64,000 nt of DNA. Source: Dehalobacterium sp040766325 (GTDB taxonomy: Bacteria; Bacillota; Dehalobacteriia; Dehalobacteriales; Dehalobacteriaceae). This document shows, in pieces, positions 38,089 to 47,468 of this stretch. The notes under the pieces are model-generated. The model made no database searches. It was not told the origin of the DNA and was given only the letters and a program-made list of their open reading frames with translations. A program made the translations under genes and the position numbers. The stretch covers positions 124,001 to 188,000 of the forward strand of contig JAXGQR010000003.1 of NCBI GenBank assembly GCA_040766325.1, written 5' to 3'. Numbering within the stretch: position 1 is the stretch's first letter; every line of letters begins with the position of its first letter.

Positions 38089-39237
38089 TTAGACTACGGA
38101 TGGTTCCAAAAGCAGTTCACCTCGGCGGAAACGATCAAGACCAAAAATTTCGATGGGCATGAAACATTCTTCACCCAAGATTTTTTGGGCTACTAAAACA
38201 GCTGTTTGAGGACCGACCATAAAACCGTGCCCGCTAAACCCGGCTAAAACCCACATCCCATTGACATCAGGGACCTGATCCAGAATAGGATTGGCATCGG
38301 GACTCATGTCATATAGACCGGACCATTGACGCACCACGCGAAGATTTTTCAATATTGGTAATACCGTCGTGACTTGGCGCGCCACATCCTCAAGAAATTC
38401 CCAGCTGGAATTGATATTAAAATCCTTTGGTTCATGGGGATCTCCTACCCCCATGACAAAACTGCCGTGGGGCACCTGCTGACAATAAAGACGGTGACTT
38501 AATGAAATCACCATGGGTCCCTGCATCGCCTCAACAGGCTCGGTAGCAAGGGCTTGGTGTCTCTGAGGATAAAGGGGTAAATCATAACCTACCATTTTAC
38601 AAATGAGGCCGGCGGCGTAATTTGTCGCATTGATAATCAGATGAGTTTTAATATTCCCCTTCGTGGTCTGAACCTCTTCCACCTGGCCGTTTTCCACCTT
38701 GATGCCGATTACTTCCGTATATGTTTCAAAAACTACACCTAAACGTTTGGCCGCTTTATAATATGCATCTACTACGTGAAAAGGATTGGCATGGCCGTCT
38801 GTGGGGCAAAAGGTAGCCCCCAGTAAGCCTTCAATATTTAAGTGGGGTACAATTTCCCGAGCGCCTTCCGGGGTTACCATTTCCACGGGAATACCTAATC
38901 TTTGTTGCAGTTCTACATTTTTATGGAATTGGATCCACTCTGCTTCCGTGTAAGCACACATCAGGTAACCGCCCTGCTTAAATTCAATGTCCTGATCATA
39001 TTCTAATTCTTCATTCATCTGCTCAAACCGTTTGACACTGTCCCGGGACAAAATTGCATTAGTTTCTGTACCCCATTGCTGCCTGACACCGGCACCACAG
39101 CGTCCAGTAGCACCGGAACAAAGGTATTGTTTTTCAACTAAGACGATATCCTTCATCCCGCGCAGAGCTAATTCATAGGCAAGAGCACAACCAATGATTC
39201 CTCCTCCGATAATGACCGCATTTGCTGTTTTCTGCAC
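38089..39237 (-). CDS. FAD-dependent amine/amino acid dehydrogenase (DAO family)
   Basis: About 382 residues. The FAD motif AVIIGGGIIGCALAYELALRG is N-terminal, GATGRCGAGVRQQWG follows, and the C-terminal FAD/substrate site reads VLAGFSGHGFMVGP. These are DAO-fold features as in sarcosine, glycine and D-proline dehydrogenases and HcnC. It is the last gene of a five-gene cluster whose other members are iron-sulfur and NAD/FAD subunits, so electrons probably leave to a non-oxygen acceptor. Substrate unknown; an N-methylated amino acid is plausible from the mttB context. Start likely GTG 39237 after GGGGGG. Confidence 0.82.
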   Translation of the reverse strand: MQKTANAVIIGGGIIGCALAYELALRGMKDIVLVEKQYLCSGATGRCGAGVRQQWGTETNAILSRDSVKRFEQMNEELEYDQDIEFKQGGYLMCAYTEAEWIQFHKNVELQQRLGIPVEMVTPEGAREIVPHLNIEGLLGATFCPTDGHANPFHVVDAYYKAAKRLGVVFETYTEVIGIKVENGQVEEVQTTKGNIKTHLIINATNYAAGLICKMVGYDLPLYPQRHQALATEPVEAMQGPMVISLSHRLYCQQVPHGSFVMGVGDPHEPKDFNINSSWEFLEDVARQVTTVLPILKNLRVVRQWSGLYDMSPDANPILDQVPDVNGMWVLAGFSGHGFMVGPQTAVLVAQKILGEECFMPIEIFGLDRFRRGELLLEPSVV

Positions 39238-39238
39238 C

Positions 39239-39505
39239 TTATTCACCCCCCGCAAAAGTACCTAATTTTACTGCTTTCACTGGCGGACGGAAGGTTGGCA
39301 TAATAACCTCTTCCATGCTGACTCCCAGAGCTTTGGCTAATTCCTGGGCAATAAGCATACGACAAGTGCGACCTTGACAAGGTCCCATGCCGGCTCGACT
39401 CACTCTTTTAATCTCGTCAATAGTGCAATACCCTTCTGCTATCAATTGATGAATTCTTTCCAGGGTAATATCTTCACAGCGGCACACCAGTACATTATTC
39501 TCCAT
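39239..39505 (-). CDS. BFD-like [2Fe-2S] protein
   Basis: 88 residues with four cysteines in the bacterioferritin-associated ferredoxin pattern: VCRCEDITLERIHQLI and GPCQGRTC. Such domains are usually the C terminus of HcnB/OoxA-type oxidoreductases; here it is a separate gene. The ATG at 39505 follows GGAGGG. Overlaps the ferredoxin-like gene upstream and abuts the DAO gene. Confidence 0.85.
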   Translation of the reverse strand: MENNVLVCRCEDITLERIHQLIAEGYCTIDEIKRVSRAGMGPCQGRTCRMLIAQELAKALGVSMEEVIMPTFRPPVKAVKLGTFAGGE

Positions 39506-39998
39506 GTTTATTCCCTCCAAGACGAATATTACGCACTTCCATGGCCAGCTCCCGGGGAACCACCAACCAAATGGTATAAGTCATATTTTTCTTACCGCCG
39601 GATTGAACCTTTTTAACCTCAAAGGTCCCTACCACTTCGCCCCCTCGATTTAAGCCAATAACCATTTGCCCCACCTCGGGCAGGGGAACAAATTCATAAG
39701 GTATACGCACAATAGCCTCTGTGGGACTGTAGGAAAAATCCACAATAAAAATAGCTAAGCCCGGACATCGACTGATGCACACACCACAACCGTTACATTT
39801 TTCAAATTCCATTTCCGGCAGATCGTTGATGTCCTTCATGGGTAAAATAGCACCTTGCTTACAAGCTTCCGTACAAGGGTTACAAGGGATTTCCTGAAAA
39901 CATTCGATAATGGCCACCGGTCCCTGAAGCAGCCTTTCCTCAGAAGGAAGGACCTTTTTCAGATCTTCTTTGCTGGGAATTCCTGTATGATTCAGCAT
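39495..39998 (-). CDS. 4Fe-4S ferredoxin-type subunit
   Basis: 167 residues. One full 4Fe-4S motif is CNGCGVCISRCPG at about residues 68-80, and an earlier group reads CNPCTEAC. The C-terminal half (VPLPEVGQMVIGLNRGGEVVGTFEVKKVQ) is a small beta domain. Likely electron carrier between the flavoprotein subunits. Overlaps the genes on both sides. Confidence 0.85.
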   Translation of the reverse strand: MLNHTGIPSKEDLKKVLPSEERLLQGPVAIIECFQEIPCNPCTEACKQGAILPMKDINDLPEMEFEKCNGCGVCISRCPGLAIFIVDFSYSPTEAIVRIPYEFVPLPEVGQMVIGLNRGGEVVGTFEVKKVQSGGKKNMTYTIWLVVPRELAMEVRNIRLGGNKHGE

Positions 39999-41086
39999 AC
40001 GGCTCCCTCCTTTCCAGTCAATTTCACAAGTCCCTTCATGGTTTTTTCACCAGCAGGACCGGAACGTAATTCCTTTAATTCCTCCATAGCATCTAACTGC
40101 ATTTGACATCCTTTGTCTTTGCCAAACCCTAGACTTAAGGCAGCGGAAACACCGGCCAGCCTTCCTTCCACCATTGCAGCACTGGCTTCCTCCACTCCGC
40201 TAACATCACCGGCCACATATAAGCCCGGTCGGGTGGTTTCCAGATATTCAGAGCGCACCGGAACATGCCCGGATAGCTCAGCTATATATTTCATTTCACA
40301 GCCTGACTGCCAGCATAGCTCTGTAAGGGGACTGAGACCAACAGCGAGACACATAACATCAGCCTTGATGTCCTGCTCTGTGCCGGGAATAGGCTGCCAT
40401 TTATCATCTAATTTGCACACAACGGCACCTTCCAGGGTATCCTTGCCATAAGCTTCTTTAACGGTGTAAGAGGTCATAATGGGAACCCCTGCTCGACGCA
40501 CTTTTGAGGCATGAACGAGATAGCCCCCAATTGTTGGGGCTCCTTCAATGATCGCCGCTACTTCCACCCCTGCTTGAAGCAGTTGATAGGAAACAATCAA
40601 TCCAATATTTCCTGCTCCTACCATAAGTACTCTTTGCCCAGGCACAATGCCGGCTACATTCATCAAAGTTTGAACAGCACCAGCTCCATAGATGCCCGGT
40701 AGATCATTGTTGGGAAACATTAAAGCTTTCTCTGAGGCTCCTGTCGCCACAATAATTTTCTCCGGTTTAATTTTTAGATGTTGATTGTCTTTTTCAACGG
40801 TCACAACCCCATCTTCATAGATCCCTAAAGCCGTAGTATCAGTCCAAACCTCAGTCAGAGGATGGTTGGTCACCTGTTCCAGAAGAAAATCTCCAATATG
40901 AATCCCCCGGTCCCCAGCATATTGTTTTTTGGAACCGAAAAATTTATGGGTTTGTTTGACTAGCTGTCCGCCCGGTTTGCTATCTCTTTCCAAAACAAGA
41001 ACGTGAGCACCTAATTCAGCTGCTGCTGCAGCTGCGCAAAGGCCGGCCGGTCCCCCACCGATCACAAGAATTTCGATTTGTTTCAT
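39992..41086 (-). CDS. NAD(P)/FAD-dependent oxidoreductase (HcnB/OoxA-like)
   Basis: 364 residues. FAD motif ILVIGGGPAGLCAAAAAAELG at the N terminus, PGGQLVKQTHKFFG next, and a second dinucleotide motif VLMVGAGNIGLIVSYQLLQAG in the middle; YVAGDVSGVEEASAAMVEG is the C-terminal FAD contact. Unlike typical HcnB or OoxA it lacks the attached BFD domain, which is encoded separately downstream. The ATG at 41086 overlaps the preceding stop (ATGA). Confidence 0.87.
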   Translation of the reverse strand: MKQIEILVIGGGPAGLCAAAAAAELGAHVLVLERDSKPGGQLVKQTHKFFGSKKQYAGDRGIHIGDFLLEQVTNHPLTEVWTDTTALGIYEDGVVTVEKDNQHLKIKPEKIIVATGASEKALMFPNNDLPGIYGAGAVQTLMNVAGIVPGQRVLMVGAGNIGLIVSYQLLQAGVEVAAIIEGAPTIGGYLVHASKVRRAGVPIMTSYTVKEAYGKDTLEGAVVCKLDDKWQPIPGTEQDIKADVMCLAVGLSPLTELCWQSGCEMKYIAELSGHVPVRSEYLETTRPGLYVAGDVSGVEEASAAMVEGRLAGVSAALSLGFGKDKGCQMQLDAMEELKELRSGPAGEKTMKGLVKLTGKEGAVC

Positions 41087-41388
41087 CTTAGGCACCCCTT
41101 CCCCTGCTGTGTTTCCACCTGCATACCCGGCTGCACCTTTTCCACGCAAACCCGCACATTGGGTTCTCCATTGACAACCATTAGGCATGAGGAACAATTG
41201 CCAATAGCGCAAAACAGACCCCGTGGTCGATGCAACTCCGGACTATGGCCTAAGACCCGGACCCCGGCAGCATGTAATGCAGCAGCAATGGTCTCACCTG
41301 TATACCCCTCTACTAATTGTCCGTCAAAATAAAAAGATACCTTTTGTCCTCGTTGAAAATCCAAAATGGGATGATTCTCAATGCGCAT
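41083..41388 (-). CDS. Small (2Fe-2S) subunit, HcnA-like
   Basis: 101 residues with a plant-type 2Fe-2S pattern: GLFCAIGNCSSCLMVVNG and later VRVCVEKV. Corresponds to HcnA / OoxX-type small subunits of FAD amino acid dehydrogenase complexes. The ATG at 41388 follows AGGGGAG. First gene of the cluster, 110 bases after the sigma-54 promoter. Confidence 0.86.
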   Translation of the reverse strand: MRIENHPILDFQRGQKVSFYFDGQLVEGYTGETIAAALHAAGVRVLGHSPELHRPRGLFCAIGNCSSCLMVVNGEPNVRVCVEKVQPGMQVETQQGKGCLR

Positions 41389-41497
41389 CCATGTCACTCC
41401 CCTTAACATAAAGTCTTTAAAAAATTACTATCCGATTCAGCAAAACCTTCCTCCAGTGCAAACATCTGAAAAAGCAAGATGATTATTAAGCAAATAA

Positions 41498-41514
41498 AGC
41501 AATTTTTATGCCAA
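41498..41514 (-). promoter_or_regulatory. Sigma-54 promoter of the flavoprotein cluster
   Basis: Minus-strand TTGGCAT-AAAAA-TTGCT (41514-41498) has GG and GC 12 bases apart and matches the -24/-12 consensus. It lies between the cluster and the sigma-54 activator gene. Confidence 0.87.
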
Positions 41515-41668
41515 AGGTCAGAAGCATACTCATAATTTCAATTTTATACATGGGCAATGGAGGCGATCAATGGACGTAAATCGTTTAAATCATGCAAATT
41601 TTAGGTCAATTCTAAACAATCCGTCTACCACAATTTATTTACGTTTACTATTTACGTCTTCATCTTAT

Positions 41669-41702
41669 AAAAAAACAAGGAGATTTCTTCACGGAATCTC
41701 CT
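41669..41702 (-). terminator. Terminator of the sigma-54 activator gene
   Basis: Minus-strand AGGAGATT (41702-41695) pairs with AATCTCCT (41685-41678), followed by TGTTTTTTT. Confidence 0.85.
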
Positions 41703-41775
41703 AAAAATTGATATTTTTCTGAAAACACTGTCTAATTTACCGACACTAATGTTGAAATTTTGACAGTAATGATCG

Positions 41776-43530
41776 CTAAAGCTTGATGTCAAGTTTTTTC
41801 ATCTTATAATACATGGTGCTTCTGGGAATCCCTAAACGCCGTGCTGCTTTTGATTTATCTCCTCCGGACTCCTCCAAAGCCCGTAAAATAATTTCCTTTT
41901 CCGTCCGCTCAGTAATATCCGTTAAAGATGCATCTTCTTGGATTTTTTCTTTTTCTCGCAAGGGTTTTTTCTTACTGATCGATAAGGGCAGATGATCATG
42001 TAAGATCATATTATCTTCGGCCATAATCACCATACGCTCCACTACATTGCGCAACTCACGGATGTTTCCCGGCCAAGGATAACTCAGAAGAGTTGTCATT
42101 ACTTCAGGAGCGATTTGCACCATATCCCTATTTTGCTGCAGGCAGAATTCCTTGATAAATAGATAAAGTAGTTCCGGGATGTCTTCCTTGCGCTGACGCA
42201 AAGGAGGTATCTCCAGAGAAACGACATTAATGCGATAATAGAGATCTTCCCGAAATAACTGATCCTGAATCATTTGCTCTAGATTGCGGTGTGTGGCTGC
42301 GATAACGCGGACATCCACATCCATCGGCTCATCGCCCCCCACCTTGTAAAAACGTTTGCTTTGCAGAACTCTCAAAAGCTTGACCTGCAGATCTAAAGGC
42401 ATCTCACCGATTTCATCCAAAAAAATGGTACCGGTGTGGGCTATTTCGAATTTCCCTGGCCGTCCTTTCCGGTCTGCCCCGGTAAAAGCACCGGGCTGAT
42501 AACCAAAGAGCTCACTTTCAAATAAAGCGGCCGGTATCGCCCCACAATTAATTACAACAAAAGGCTTACCTTTGCGGGAGCTTTCCTGGTGGATGGCCTC
42601 AGCAAATAATTCTTTGCCCGTGCCGCTTTCACCCCTAATCAAAACGGCGGCATTAGTATTGGCTACTCGGCGCGCTAAACTAACTGCATCATTTAACTTT
42701 TTGCTGTGGCCGACTATTTTTCCAAAAGCATCCTTGACAGGCTTTCCTTTGGTAATCTCACTTTTTAGTTGACGAACCTCGGAATTTCTTTGTGATAATT
42801 CATTATGAAGACTGACGGTCTCCGTAATATCACGTTCGGCACAGACACTCCCTAAAACCTGATCCTGATAAAGTATGGGAGAAGCATTGATCAATACATG
42901 GGTGCCCGGAACAGGTTGATGATAGTCATTGCGTACGTTCTTGTTCTTCATCACGTCTTTGCTGATCACGTGAGTAACCACTAAACTAGAAAAGAAATGT
43001 TCAATATCCTGATCAAGAATCGTTTCCGCAGGAATACTGTATAATTCCTCCGCTCGCTTATTCCAACCTACGACGGCATTTTCATGATCAATCACCGTGA
43101 CGGCCTCACTGACTGTGTCCATTAGTGTATCTAAAAAAGACTCTAAATGGTGGATTTTTTTCCATAACAAAGAAAGGAGCATGCCAGGATCAATCACTCC
43201 CTGGGGATACCCATCCCGGTCCACAACTACCCCCCCACTTCCGGGAGCATTTGCCAGGTTACTGATGATCTCTTCTACAGGGGTTTCAAGAGAAATGGGG
43301 AAGCCGGGGAAAGCTAAATTTTCTAATGAGGTCCGATCTGCTTTTTTTATTACCTCCGAGGCCAACACCATATTCCATTCTGATTTTGATTTTGGCCAGA
43401 GGTAAGCTTGAATCCCTTTTTCCTCCATCTCCAAATCCCAGGTTGAGGAACATTTTGAGGGGTCTATGATCGCAACAGGCATCAGGAGCATTTCTCTAAT
43501 ACTAAATTTTTCACTTGCACCTTTAAACAT
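41776..43530 (-). CDS. PAS-type sigma-54 enhancer-binding activator
   Basis: 584 residues. An N-terminal region of unclear fold ends in a CBS-like half (GGVVVDRDGYPQGVID, about 95-120). A PAS domain follows (LMDTVSEAVTVIDHENAVVGWNKRAEELY), then the AAA+ domain with Walker A GESGTGKELF, the sigma-54 loop GAFTGA, Walker B TIFLDEIGEM, and a Fis-type helix-turn-helix (KSAARRLGIPRSTMYYKM). The CBS-PAS-AAA order resembles PrdR-type regulators of amino acid fermentation. It probably drives the flavoprotein cluster from the promoter at 41498-41514. Start ATG after GAGGTG. Confidence 0.92.
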   Translation of the reverse strand: MFKGASEKFSIREMLLMPVAIIDPSKCSSTWDLEMEEKGIQAYLWPKSKSEWNMVLASEVIKKADRTSLENLAFPGFPISLETPVEEIISNLANAPGSGGVVVDRDGYPQGVIDPGMLLSLLWKKIHHLESFLDTLMDTVSEAVTVIDHENAVVGWNKRAEELYSIPAETILDQDIEHFFSSLVVTHVISKDVMKNKNVRNDYHQPVPGTHVLINASPILYQDQVLGSVCAERDITETVSLHNELSQRNSEVRQLKSEITKGKPVKDAFGKIVGHSKKLNDAVSLARRVANTNAAVLIRGESGTGKELFAEAIHQESSRKGKPFVVINCGAIPAALFESELFGYQPGAFTGADRKGRPGKFEIAHTGTIFLDEIGEMPLDLQVKLLRVLQSKRFYKVGGDEPMDVDVRVIAATHRNLEQMIQDQLFREDLYYRINVVSLEIPPLRQRKEDIPELLYLFIKEFCLQQNRDMVQIAPEVMTTLLSYPWPGNIRELRNVVERMVIMAEDNMILHDHLPLSISKKKPLREKEKIQEDASLTDITERTEKEIILRALEESGGDKSKAARRLGIPRSTMYYKMKKLDIKL

Positions 43531-43596
43531 CTCAACACCTCAAATAACCCTATATTCTTCTGCATAGATCATTCGCCGGTTTTTTTAAAACTCCTT

Positions 43597-44094
43597 CTAC
43601 ATTCCGGCAGCAAGTTCAATCAAACGCTGATTGGTTGATCCTCTAAATGGGAGATTCAAATCGCGGTACTCCTGTAAATAAGGACCATCGATTAAAATAT
43701 CAGTGTAAGAAAGAAGCGTCTCAATATTTGGATCCTCCACCGCCCTCACCCGGAGCTGCTCATAAGTATACCCGGAATACACAACGACATTCTTGCCAAG
43801 ACATTTCACTTCATGAGCTAAGATGCTGCAGGCTAGCCCCTGACAGAAGGGCTCTCCCCCGCTAATGGTAATACCCTTTATCAAGGGCAAGCCCTTGATT
43901 TGATGCACCAGATCCGAAACATGCACCACTTTTCCCCCATGAAAATCATGGGTTTCAGGATTATGACAACCAATACAGCGATGAGGACAACCCTGAACAA
44001 AAACAACATATCGGATACCCGGTCCATCCACTACGCTTTCCGGCACAATGCCTGCAATACGCAGTGATGCGCTGGGACGGTTCTTTTGTTTCAT
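43597..44094 (-). CDS. nrdG: Anaerobic ribonucleotide reductase activating protein
   Basis: About 165-residue radical SAM enzyme that installs the glycyl radical on NrdD. The cluster motif CPHRCIGC and GITISGGEPF are present, with DGPGIRYVVFVQG at the start. An ATG at 44106 sits directly against the ribosome site, so the ATG at 44094 is favoured. Last gene of nrdR-nrdD-nrdG. Confidence 0.92.
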   Translation of the reverse strand: MKQKNRPSASLRIAGIVPESVVDGPGIRYVVFVQGCPHRCIGCHNPETHDFHGGKVVHVSDLVHQIKGLPLIKGITISGGEPFCQGLACSILAHEVKCLGKNVVVYSGYTYEQLRVRAVEDPNIETLLSYTDILIDGPYLQEYRDLNLPFRGSTNQRLIELAAGM

Positions 44095-44217
44095 TGGTTT
44101 CGCCATCTCCTTTTTTAGCGTTGTGTCGGTTCTTCTATCTCGTTGATTTCAGAACCGGAACTCTGAACTGTCATTTAATATGATGATTGAATACAAAGTT
44201 TTTGATATTATGAGCAG

Positions 44218-46229
44218 TTAGAAATGGGCAACACGGTCTTTTAATTCAGCGCGCTTGGCATCATTAAAGCGATCTACGGTACTGAAATAACCGGTAATGC
44301 GCCGTACTCTGCGGATGGCATTGCTATTGCAGATAGGGCAGGAATCTTCATTAATAACACCTAAATGACTGCAACCGAGACAATAATCGATGGGGAAATT
44401 GATCCCGGCATAGCCAATATCACTGGCAGCCATGTGACGAATAATCGTTTCCACAGCCTCCAAATTATGAATTGGTGGCGATGCTAATTCCACATAGCTG
44501 ATATGACCGGCGTTACAATATTTATGAAAAGACCCTTCGATGGCCATTTTCTCAAACATAGAGATGGAATGCCCCACAGGAATATGGAATGAATTCGTAT
44601 AATACTCTTTATCAGTTACATCGCGGACGACACCAAATTCCTCACTATCATGACCCGTAAAACGCCCGGATAATCCTTCCGCCGGTGTTGCCAACAAGGT
44701 AAAATTCAAATCATAATCTTCGCAATACTGATCAGATTTTTCCCGCATATAAGCAATGATCTCCTCACCCAGCCGCCGAGATTCTGCAGATTCCCCATGA
44801 TGCTTCCCCGTTAAAGCGGTTAAAGCTTCCGCTAATCCAATAAAACCGATGGATAAAGTCCCATGTTGAATCGCCTTTTCCACAGAGTCGTTCATGCCCA
44901 GTTCCTCAGAATCGAGATACAAATGCTGCCCCATAAGAAAGGGCATGTCTCGCACCTTCAGGCTCGCCTGAATCTGATAACGATGAAATAATTGCCGCGC
45001 AGTCAAGTCCAAAGTTTGATCAAAAAACGGTAAAACCGATCTACATTACCCTCTGATTTAAGACCGATACGAGGTAAATTAATTGTGGTAAAGGAGAGAT
45101 TTCCCCGTTTTTCTGTAACTGCCGGTCCTCTGCGGTTAGCCATCACCCGGGTTCGGCACCCCATGTAGCTAACATCTGTGCCATATTCGCGGTTAAAGCT
45201 GGCATCCATAAAGCTAAAGGTAGGGTTCATGCGACGTGCAGCAACCCGCATAGCCAATTCAAATAAATCTCGATTGGGATCTCCTGGATTGAAATTTATC
45301 CCTTCCTTCAAGCGGAAAATAATATTGGGAAAAATCGGGTTCTCTCCCCGGCCCAATCCTTTTTCATAAGCCAGCAAGAGATTGCGGGTAACTTTTCGGG
45401 CTGCCTCCGATGTCTCTGTTCCTACATTCAAGCTCGAGAAGGGCACTTGGCTTCCTGCCCTGCTATGCATACTATTTAGATTATAAACCAAGGCTTCCAT
45501 AGCCTGGTAGGTTTCCTCCTCTGAAGCCTGTTCCACAAAAGGTGCCATGTCCCGATCAAAAAAAGCAAAGGATTGCCCTCCATGCATATCATTCTGTGAA
45601 CTTTGTAGAATAATTGCCGCTAAAGCCGCTGCTGAAGCGGGACGTTTGGGTGAACGAATATAGCCATGTCCATTATCGAAGCCTTGTTCTAATAGCTGAC
45701 TCAAGGGAATTTGCACACAGGTCAAGGTTTTGGCATAAAAATCTAAATCGTGAATATGTATTTCCCCCTTGCGATGAGCTAAAGAAAATTCCTCCGGAAT
45801 CAAACGGGATAAATAATAGGTACGACTAGCCGCACTGGCAATTTGCAGCATCTTGGCCGAAGGCGAATTGCTAACATTAGCATTTTCTCGGCTTGTTTCC
45901 ACAAGAATTTGCTTCACAGCTTCCATTAAATCTGATTTGCCTTCCCGCACCCGGTTCCGTTGGGCACGATATAAAATATAAGCCTTCGCTGTTCGGGCAT
46001 GTCCCCTTTCAATTAATACTTTTTCCACCGCATCTTGCACATCTTCCACACCGAAAATATCGCCGTTATATTTTTCTTTTAAATACTTCATAACCTCTAG
46101 GGTTAACTCCATTGCTGTCTGTCGGTCCTCTCCCCCGACAGATTGGGCTGCTTTAAATATCGCATCGGTGATTTTCTTTTCGTTAAAATCTACCATACGG
46201 CCATCTCTTTTTTGAATCGTATTGAACAT
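44218..46229 (-). pseudogene. nrdD: Anaerobic ribonucleoside-triphosphate reductase, frame interrupted
   Basis: About 670 residues in two frames. The first (46229 to about 45027) has an ATP-cone (MFNTIQKRDGRMVDFNEKKI) and the first half of the catalytic barrel (MHGGQSFAFFD, GCRTRVM). The second has the C-terminal zinc site (CLGC and CPIC) and the glycyl radical loop RRITGYFST. One more T in the T6 run on the minus strand (45027-45022) gives DRFYRFFDQTLDLTARQ, the normal family sequence. The enzyme makes dNTPs without oxygen and is essential in an anaerobe, so a sequencing error is likely. Confidence 0.92.
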
Positions 46230-46234
46230 GCTTT

Positions 46235-46702
46235 CTACCCCGATTTCTCTGATTTTTTTTGTAGTTGCTGAATTTCTTCGATAAAGGTATGCACATCCTT
46301 AAATTGACGGTAAACAGAGGCAAAACGTACGTAAGCCACCTCATCTAATTCCTGTAGCTGCGTCATGACCTTCTCACCGATTAACCCTGAGCTGATTTCT
46401 CGATCCAAGGAATGCCTGAATTCTCTTTCAATGCCATCAACGATCTCTTCTAATTGATCATAGGTGACAGGTCTTTTTTCGCATGCCTTAACCAGGCCGT
46501 TAAAAAGCTTTTTCCCATCAAAAACTTCCCGTTTTCCGTCTTTTTTGACCACAATCAAAGGTAACTCCTCAATTTTTTCATATGTAGTGAACCTGCGCTC
46601 GCAACTCAAACATTCTCGCCGACGGCGAACACTTCTTCCTTCATCCGCTGACCGTGATTCCAGCACTTTTGAATCCTCAAAATGGCAAAATGGACAACGC
46701 AT
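46235..46702 (-). CDS. nrdR: Transcriptional repressor NrdR
   Basis: 155 residues: N-terminal zinc ribbon (MRCPFCHFEDSKVLESR ... CLSCERRFTTYE) and an ATP-cone (VVKKDGKREVFDGKKLFNGL). It senses ATP/dATP and represses ribonucleotide reductase genes. It is the first gene of its operon and probably self-regulated through the boxes upstream. Confidence 0.96.
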   Translation of the reverse strand: MRCPFCHFEDSKVLESRSADEGRSVRRRRECLSCERRFTTYEKIEELPLIVVKKDGKREVFDGKKLFNGLVKACEKRPVTYDQLEEIVDGIEREFRHSLDREISSGLIGEKVMTQLQELDEVAYVRFASVYRQFKDVHTFIEEIQQLQKKSEKSG

Positions 46703-46801
46703 ATTTTTCCCCCCAAAAATGAAAAATTATCTTGCTTCGAAAACTCAGTCTCATTTCATATTTGGAATAAAATATTTAGTATATCATAAAAAATAAACCA
46801 A

Positions 46802-46854
46802 GCACTATATATAGCGCTCGGTTTATTATACCCCACTAAATGTGGAATGGTCAA
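46802..46854 (-). promoter_or_regulatory. nrd promoter with two NrdR-like boxes
   Basis: TTGACC (46854-46849) and TATAAT (46830-46825) form a promoter with 18-base spacing. GCACTATATATAGCGC (46802-46817) is close to the NrdR box ACACTATATATAGTGT. A weaker copy, CCACTAAATGTGGAAT, begins at 46833, exactly 31 bases away, the usual three-turn spacing. Confidence 0.8.
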
Positions 46855-46932
46855 TAACTTTGAGGCAAATTGTAAAATACTCCGAGGTGTAGATTTGCCA
46901 CTTGTAATAACCTTCTATGGGAGGGACCCATT

Positions 46933-47211
46933 TTAATATAAGTCTTCCGGTGGCTCCTGATTCCTAAGTTCAGTAAAAGACTGCACCTCCACCAAAATAA
47001 CATCTGTACCTACTTTCTTGATTTGGTTCCAGTTGATAGCCACATCATCACACCGGCCAAATATCCCCATAAATTTAGTGCTACCGGGTAGAATTAGCGA
47101 ATGAATCCGCCCCCCCGCTAGGTTTAATTCAATATCCTTAATAAAACCCAATCTTTTTCCATCCACAACATTTATAATATCTTTCATCTTCAATTCAGAT
47201 ACCTTAATCAT
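46933..47211 (-). CDS. ylmC: YlmC/YmxH family sporulation protein (PRC-barrel)
   Basis: 92 residues of PRC-barrel type: KVSELKMKDIINVVDGKRLGFIKDIELNL and INWNQIKKVGTDVILVEV. Found after sigG in many spore formers; function unclear. The ATG at 47211 follows a run of Gs. It is part of the backbone displaced from sigG by the korAB block. Confidence 0.9.
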   Translation of the reverse strand: MIKVSELKMKDIINVVDGKRLGFIKDIELNLAGGRIHSLILPGSTKFMGIFGRCDDVAINWNQIKKVGTDVILVEVQSFTELRNQEPPEDLY

Positions 47212-47343
47212 TTCAGCCACCCCCCCCATTAATTAATATATGTGGTTTTTGATAAAACTTCCCTCTTTTTTCATCCTTCATCAAGAAAACTGTGGGCGGC
47301 AATGATGCTTGTCTTATATTTGTTGTAAGATAAAAATACCGAA

Positions 47344-47396
47344 AGTTGCAAGTTAAAATTCCAGAATGTTGCAATTGGAAATTCCATAGTATTGCA
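47344..47396 (+). repeat. Short tandem repeats like an IS21 terminus
   Basis: GTTGCAA at 47345 and GTTGCAATT 23 bases later share GTTGCAA-N4-AAATTCCA, and a third partial ATTGCAA follows. IS21-type elements carry such repeated terminal motifs in front of istA. Confidence 0.5.
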
Positions 47397-47468
47397 AAAA
47401 ATCCATTGCAGGCATAAACCATAACCTATATCCTTGTATCTGACCAAAGCTACAAGGAGGAAAGGAGA

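Noticed and set aside
47344..47396. CRISPR-like repeat
   Set aside because: Only two to three imperfect copies, without spacers of equal length; better explained as an IS21 terminus.
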